DNA of 19,157 bases from Sulfuritalea sp. (GTDB lineage Bacteria; Pseudomonadota; Gammaproteobacteria; Burkholderiales; Rhodocyclaceae): the NCBI GenBank assembly GCA_023229545.1, contig JALNZB010000044.1:1-19157 (forward strand). Reading direction: 5' to 3'. The notes below the pieces were generated by a model. That model was not told the DNA's origin, did no database searches, and saw only the letters and a program-made list of their open reading frames with translations. Both the position numbers and the translations under genes were made by a program. Shown here one piece after another: positions 15,832 through 19,157 of the stretch. Positions within the stretch are counted from its first letter, which is position 1; each line of letters begins with the position of its first letter.

Positions 15832-16302
15832 TCAGTGGCCGACATCGAAGCGGTAGGGCACCGCAATGCGCCGCCGATCCGTTTCGACAACCACCGTGGC
15901 CACCCAGGTCATGGCGCCGGAAACGCAGACCGGTAGCGACGCATCGCCGACATAGCGGCCGGGGGCAGTAGCGGCGAGTTTGCTGCGGTTGTATCCCATG
16001 TTCATCCGCTCACCGGCAAAGTCCACTTCGACTTTTCCCGGCTCGACACCTGTGACCGTCACTTCAACGCGCAAGGGTTGCAAAAAGGGTATCGGTCGCG
16101 GCGTGATGGAGAATTCCATACGCCCCCCTTCCGGCAAGGTCGCCGCACAGGCTCGCAGCCGCAAGTCGCAACCGGGTTCCGCCACGCCCGTCACATCCGC
16201 CTTCGGCAGCAGCAGCGGCGAGAACCGGTGCCCGACGATGGCGGTGACAAGCAACGCGACGATCATCGTCAGATTGAGCCAGTGAGACTTGTTGATTATC
16301 AA
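15832..16302 (-). CDS. Membrane-anchored FixH/YtkA-like protein of unknown function
   Basis: 156 residues. A short polar N-terminus (KSHWLNLT) is followed by one membrane helix MIVALLVTAIVG, then a periplasmic beta-rich domain: GCDLRLRACAATLPEGG, VEVTVTGVEPGKVEVDFAG, ERMNMGYNRSKL, GRYVGDASLPVCVSG and TWVATVVVE. The MNMG plus later Cys/Met resembles small proteins often seen near SCO and cytochrome oxidase genes, so a copper or oxidase assembly role is possible but not shown. The start is TTG at 16302, chosen because GAGG lies 7 nt upstream and the reading gives a clean N-in anchor; an ATG at 16266 would cut into the helix. Divergent from the heme-type sensor kinase. Confidence 0.8.
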   Translation of the reverse strand: MIINKSHWLNLTMIVALLVTAIVGHRFSPLLLPKADVTGVAEPGCDLRLRACAATLPEGGRMEFSITPRPIPFLQPLRVEVTVTGVEPGKVEVDFAGERMNMGYNRSKLAATAPGRYVGDASLPVCVSGAMTWVATVVVETDRRRIAVPYRFDVGH

Positions 16303-16444
16303 GGTCGTACCTCGCCGTATCGGGCCACTTCGTTCTCCTGCAAATTATCAAGGACAGTCGCGAAAGGCAGACGTACCCTGTCCCTCGCATTATTGTATGA
16401 GCGGAATAGAATCCAGCGAAGATATCAGACCCGGTCAGGTTTCC
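16303..16444. promoter_or_regulatory. Divergent intergenic region with an inverted repeat
   Basis: 142 bp between two divergent genes. GGACAG (16352-16357) and CTGTCC (16378-16383) form an inverted repeat with a 20-bp gap, a possible operator or weak hairpin. TAGAAT (16407-16412) is a candidate -10 for the kinase gene with no good -35. Confidence 0.35.
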
Positions 16445-18262
16445 ATGCGAAAGTTATCCCTTATCGTCGCCCCCATTGCACTCGTCCTTGGCATTGTCCT
16501 GTGGACCGTGCTGGTGGTGATTTCCTTGTGGTCCCAGCGCCAGCAACTGGATCGAACCGCAGTAGCGCTGGCCAAGATCGACGCCATCGCCAACCTGCGC
16601 AAGGATATGGCGATCCGCAAATGGGCCGATACGCTGGGCGGTATCTATGTCAATGAAAGCAAGATGTCCAACGTGGAGTCCCTGGATGAACAGGAGCGCC
16701 TGGTGGCAACACGGGGGACCGGAGAAATCCTGAAACTGGTTTCGATCGCGCCGATCCATATCCTGTTGGCGATTCAGGACATCAGCCACAAGACTTATGG
16801 CACCAAGGAACGACTGACCTCGCTGCAACTGCGCAATCGCGCCAACGCCCCGGACGAATGGGAGGCCGACGCCCTGAAAGCGTTGCAGGGCGGCGCCGAG
16901 ATGGCCACCGAGGCGTTGCCCCAACAGGCCGGCGGTCACGGCCTGTTGCGGGTGATGATTCCGATGAAGATGGACAAGGAATGCCTGGAATGCCATCGCG
17001 ACACACTGGTTCCCGTCGGCGGGCTACGCGGCGGCGCCGCCATATCCGTCGATCTCAATACCTACCGCACGGCGCAGGAACCGGCCTGGCGCACCATTCA
17101 GTATTGGCATTTCGGCATCTGGCTGCTCGGCCTGACGACGATCTATGCATTCTGGTTCTTTTCACGCCGCCGCGCGGCCGAGCAGGCAAAGCAGGAAGCA
17201 GATCGGCGCGAGAACGAAGCCGCCTTCGCCGCCATGGCCGAAGGTGCGGTGATCACCGATGCCCAAGGCTGCATTCTTTGGGTCAATGACGCTTTTTGCA
17301 CCATTTACGGCTACATGCGCAACGAGGTGATCGGCCAGAATCCGCGCATCCTCAAGTCCGGTCGACACGATGCCGCCTTTTACCGCGAGTTCTGGCGGCA
17401 ATTGACACAAACCGGTCGCTGGCGTGGCGAAGTGTGGAACATGCGCAAGTCCGGCGAGGTATTTCCGGAAGAACTCTCCGTCCAGGCACTGCGCGATCCC
17501 GATGGCCGTATCGTGCGTTTCATTTCGATCTTTTCCGACATCACCGAGCGCAAAGGCAACGAAGATGAATTGCAGAAAAAACGGCAACAGCTCGAGGAAT
17601 CCGAGGCCCGCTTGCGGGAACTGGCCGAATTCCTTCAAACCGTGCGGGAGGAAGAGCGAACGCGCATCGCCCGCGAACTGCATGACGAGATGGGACAGGC
17701 GCTGACGGCGCTGCGCATCGATCTCGGCTGGCTGCGCAACAAATGTTCGCCCCTTGGCGCGCCGATGGTCGAACGCGTCGGCTCGGCGCTTGGCGTTGTC
17801 GAACACAGCATCGTTTCCCTGCGCCGCATCTCCGAGGACCTGCGACCGGCAATGCTGGACAGCCTGGGCCTGGCGGCCGCCGTGGAACATCATGTGGAAC
17901 AGTTCTCGCAGCGCACCGGCATTCCCTGCCGCCTGAACATGAACCGCGAGGAGTTCGATCTGGACGACCGCCTGGCGACTGCGGTATTCCGCGTTGTGCA
18001 GGAAGCCCTGACCAACGTCGCTCGCCACGCCGAGGCCAGCGAAATGTCCGTCGAGATCAACGAGACCGACGACGGCATTCGGCTGACCATGCGGGATAAT
18101 GGCTGCGGTTTTTCCGGCGCCCACGACAAAAAGACATTTGGTCTGCTCGGCATGCGCGAGCGCATCTCGATGCTCGGCGGTCGTCTGGAAATCGACAGCC
18201 AGCCCAGCCAGGGCACGTGCATCACCGGCTGGCTACCCCATCGGAAGGCAATACAAACATGA
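16445..18262 (+). CDS. NarX-like sensor histidine kinase with periplasmic CXXCH domain and PAS
   Basis: 605 residues. TM1 (SLIVAPIALVLGIVLWTVLV) leads into a periplasmic DUF3365/Tll0287-like domain containing IRKWADTLGGIYVN, LLRVMIPMKMDKECLECHRD and GGLRGGAAISVDL. Cys180, Cys183 and His184 make a c-type heme motif. TM2 (WHFGIWLLGLTTIYAFWFF) is followed by a PAS domain (about 255-375; AVITDAQGCILWVNDAFC, NPRILKSGRHDAAFY), a coiled segment, HisKA_3 with ARELHDEMGQAL and His413, and HATPase_c with QEALTNVARHA, MRDNGCGF and GLLGMRERISMLGG. ATG 16445 is chosen because AGG lies 5 nt before it and the helix follows at once; an ATG at 16397 is possible. The stop overlaps the regulator start as ATGA, so it surely pairs with that regulator. 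The sensed signal is probably redox, NO or oxygen, by inference. Confidence 0.92.
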   Translation: MRKLSLIVAPIALVLGIVLWTVLVVISLWSQRQQLDRTAVALAKIDAIANLRKDMAIRKWADTLGGIYVNESKMSNVESLDEQERLVATRGTGEILKLVSIAPIHILLAIQDISHKTYGTKERLTSLQLRNRANAPDEWEADALKALQGGAEMATEALPQQAGGHGLLRVMIPMKMDKECLECHRDTLVPVGGLRGGAAISVDLNTYRTAQEPAWRTIQYWHFGIWLLGLTTIYAFWFFSRRRAAEQAKQEADRRENEAAFAAMAEGAVITDAQGCILWVNDAFCTIYGYMRNEVIGQNPRILKSGRHDAAFYREFWRQLTQTGRWRGEVWNMRKSGEVFPEELSVQALRDPDGRIVRFISIFSDITERKGNEDELQKKRQQLEESEARLRELAEFLQTVREEERTRIARELHDEMGQALTALRIDLGWLRNKCSPLGAPMVERVGSALGVVEHSIVSLRRISEDLRPAMLDSLGLAAAVEHHVEQFSQRTGIPCRLNMNREEFDLDDRLATAVFRVVQEALTNVARHAEASEMSVEINETDDGIRLTMRDNGCGFSGAHDKKTFGLLGMRERISMLGGRLEIDSQPSQGTCITGWLPHRKAIQT

Positions 18263-18915
18263 TCAGGATTCTCATCGTCGACGACCACGCCATCCTGCGA
18301 GCCGGACTCAAGCACCTGCTATCCGAATCCGTCGACATTGTGGTGGCGGGCGAAGCCAGCAACGGCGTCGATGCCCTGGCACTGGCCCGCAGTGGAACCT
18401 GGGAGGTTGTGGTGCTGGACATGTCCATGCCAGGCAAGAGCGGCATCGAACTGATCAAGCAGATCAAGGCGGAGCATCCAAGGCTGCCGGTGCTTGTGCT
18501 CAGCATGTATGCCGAGGATATCTACGCCGTGCGTGCGCTACGCGCCGGCGCCTCCGGTTACCTGTGCAAGGACAACGCCGAGTCGCAACTGGAGCAGGCC
18601 ATCCGCAAGGTGGCAACCGGGGGGTTGTACATAAACCCATCGGTGGCGGAGAAGCTGGCGGTCGAGGTGCTTGGTGCTACCGGCACCTCGACCGAGGCGC
18701 TGCCGCACACCCGTCTGTCGGACAGGGAATATGAGGTTCTGCGCTATATCGCAACCGGCCTCGGTGTCACCGAAATAGCCAACCGCTTGAATCTGAGCGT
18801 AAAAACGGTCAGCACCCACAAAACCCATGTCATGCAGAAAATGGGCCTTGTCAATACGGCGGAACTGATCCAGTACGCCATGAAGCACGATCTGGTGAAC
18901 CAGGCGGGCAACTAG
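18259..18915 (+). CDS. NarL/FixJ-family response regulator
   Basis: 218 residues. Receiver: ILIVDDHAILRAGLKHLL with acidic residues 8-9, phospho-acceptor Asp54 in VVVLDMSMPGKSG, VLSMYAEDIYAVRALRAGASGYLCKD with the conserved Lys. The C-terminal LuxR-type helix-turn-helix is LSDREYEVLRYIATGL, VTEIANRLNLSVKTVSTHK, THVMQKMGLVNTAELIQYA. The start overlaps the kinase stop (ATGA). It is the cognate partner of the heme-type kinase; targets are unknown, with the gene at the right edge the nearest candidate. Confidence 0.95.
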   Translation: MIRILIVDDHAILRAGLKHLLSESVDIVVAGEASNGVDALALARSGTWEVVVLDMSMPGKSGIELIKQIKAEHPRLPVLVLSMYAEDIYAVRALRAGASGYLCKDNAESQLEQAIRKVATGGLYINPSVAEKLAVEVLGATGTSTEALPHTRLSDREYEVLRYIATGLGVTEIANRLNLSVKTVSTHKTHVMQKMGLVNTAELIQYAMKHDLVNQAGN

Positions 18916-18916
18916 C

Positions 18917-18951
18917 CGCTGCGGAGTAGGAATAATCCTATCTCCGCAGCG
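18917..18951 (+). terminator. Strong hairpin after the two-component operon, probable terminator
   Basis: Arms CGCTGCGGAGTAGGA (18917-18931) and TCCTATCTCCGCAGCG (18936-18951) pair over 15 bp with one bulged T and a 4-nt loop ATAA, starting 1 nt after the regulator stop. The following TCGTTTCCT is only moderately T-rich, so termination may be partial. Confidence 0.65.
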
Positions 18952-19122
18952 TCGTTTCCTATGGCATAAATCATCCAATGCCGACTTCTGCTATCGATCG
19001 GCAAAGCGGATGATGCGCGCAGTGCGTCAAGTCGTCGCAGCGACACTTCGTCGCGGCAGCACCGGGACGGCGGATGTCATTGGCACTGGGCAGCTTTTTG
19101 GAAACCAAGGGGAACATATCTT
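18952..19122. other. Intergenic leader of the right-edge gene
   Basis: 171 bp with no supported gene. It holds a TGGCAC-N6-GCTTTTT stretch (19081-19099) that looks like a sigma54 site but has spacing one base short. GACGACTT/AAGTCGTC-type short repeats around 19028-19055 are weak. No clear sigma70 pair was found. Confidence 0.3.
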
Positions 19123-19157
19123 ATGAAGTCACATGGCAAGCAAGTCGCCTCGCTGCT
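19123..19157 (+). CDS. Start of an unidentified gene, cut by the window edge
   Basis: An ATG at 19123 with AAGGGG about 9 nt upstream opens a frame reading MKSHGKQVASLL to the end of the window. The basic start followed by small and hydrophobic residues suits the beginning of a signal peptide or membrane helix. Too little is visible to name it. It lies on the same strand as the two-component operon and after its terminator. Confidence 0.55.
   Translation, partial: MKSHGKQVASL

Noticed and set aside
16291..16301. TTGATTATCAA palindrome resembling an FNR/CRP half-site pair
   Set aside because: The half sites overlap instead of having the four-base gap FNR needs, and it sits on the TTG start codon of the small membrane protein.
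19081..19099. Sigma54-like TGGCAC with GC downstream before the last gene
   Set aside because: The GG-to-GC distance is one base short of the strict sigma54 spacing and the -12 element lacks TTGC.

Overview
The window is GC-rich, gene-dense DNA that reads as the chromosome of a betaproteobacterium, most likely Rhodocyclales-like. This rests on the look of the genes: a RegB/RegA redox pair, a NarL-type pair with a heme-like sensor domain, CobQ/CbiB/CobC cobalamin enzymes, a C-minus DksA and a tRNA-Asp. No rRNA or species marker is present, so the assignment is an inference. No insertion sequence, prophage, CRISPR array or integration scar was seen.

Layout. Positions 1-3222 (minus) hold a large membrane sensor kinase with CHASE3 and four PAS domains, cut off by the left edge; its last two PAS units are an almost identical in-frame 426-bp tandem duplication. 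Positions 3489-4316 (minus) encode an M48-like lipoprotein whose HEXXH site reads REMGH. A tRNA-Asp(GTC) with its own promoter and terminator lies at 4716-4876 (minus). Positions 4970-13845 form a cobalamin island: cobQ (minus) is divergent from a tightly overlapping cbiB-cobC-btuF operon (plus). The btuB-btuC-btuD uptake operon (minus) comes in from the right, behind a cobalamin riboswitch. A DksA-family gene (minus) sits between the two converging cobalamin operons.

Positions 13966-15820 (plus) encode a RegB-type quinone/redox sensor kinase and its RegA-type regulator. These converge on a small membrane-anchored protein (15832-16302, minus) whose Met/Cys motifs suggest copper handling near respiratory oxidases. 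Positions 16445-18915 (plus) encode a NarX-like kinase with a periplasmic CXXCH motif, one PAS domain and a HisKA_3/HATPase core, overlapping its NarL/FixJ-type regulator. A strong hairpin follows, then the first 12 codons of another gene at the right edge.

How it works together. The cobalamin genes cover corrinoid capture at the outer membrane (BtuB), periplasmic binding (BtuF), ATP-driven import (BtuCD), and the late steps from a,c-diamide to adenosylcobinamide phosphate (CobQ, CobC, CbiB). Only the uptake operon carries a visible riboswitch. Downstream of it a 7-bp helix can mask the btuB ribosome binding site, which points to translational control. The right-hand third is respiratory or redox sensing. 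The most interesting unexplained points are the heme-type sensor kinase with its unidentified downstream gene, and the altered metal-binding residues in the M48-like and DksA-like proteins.
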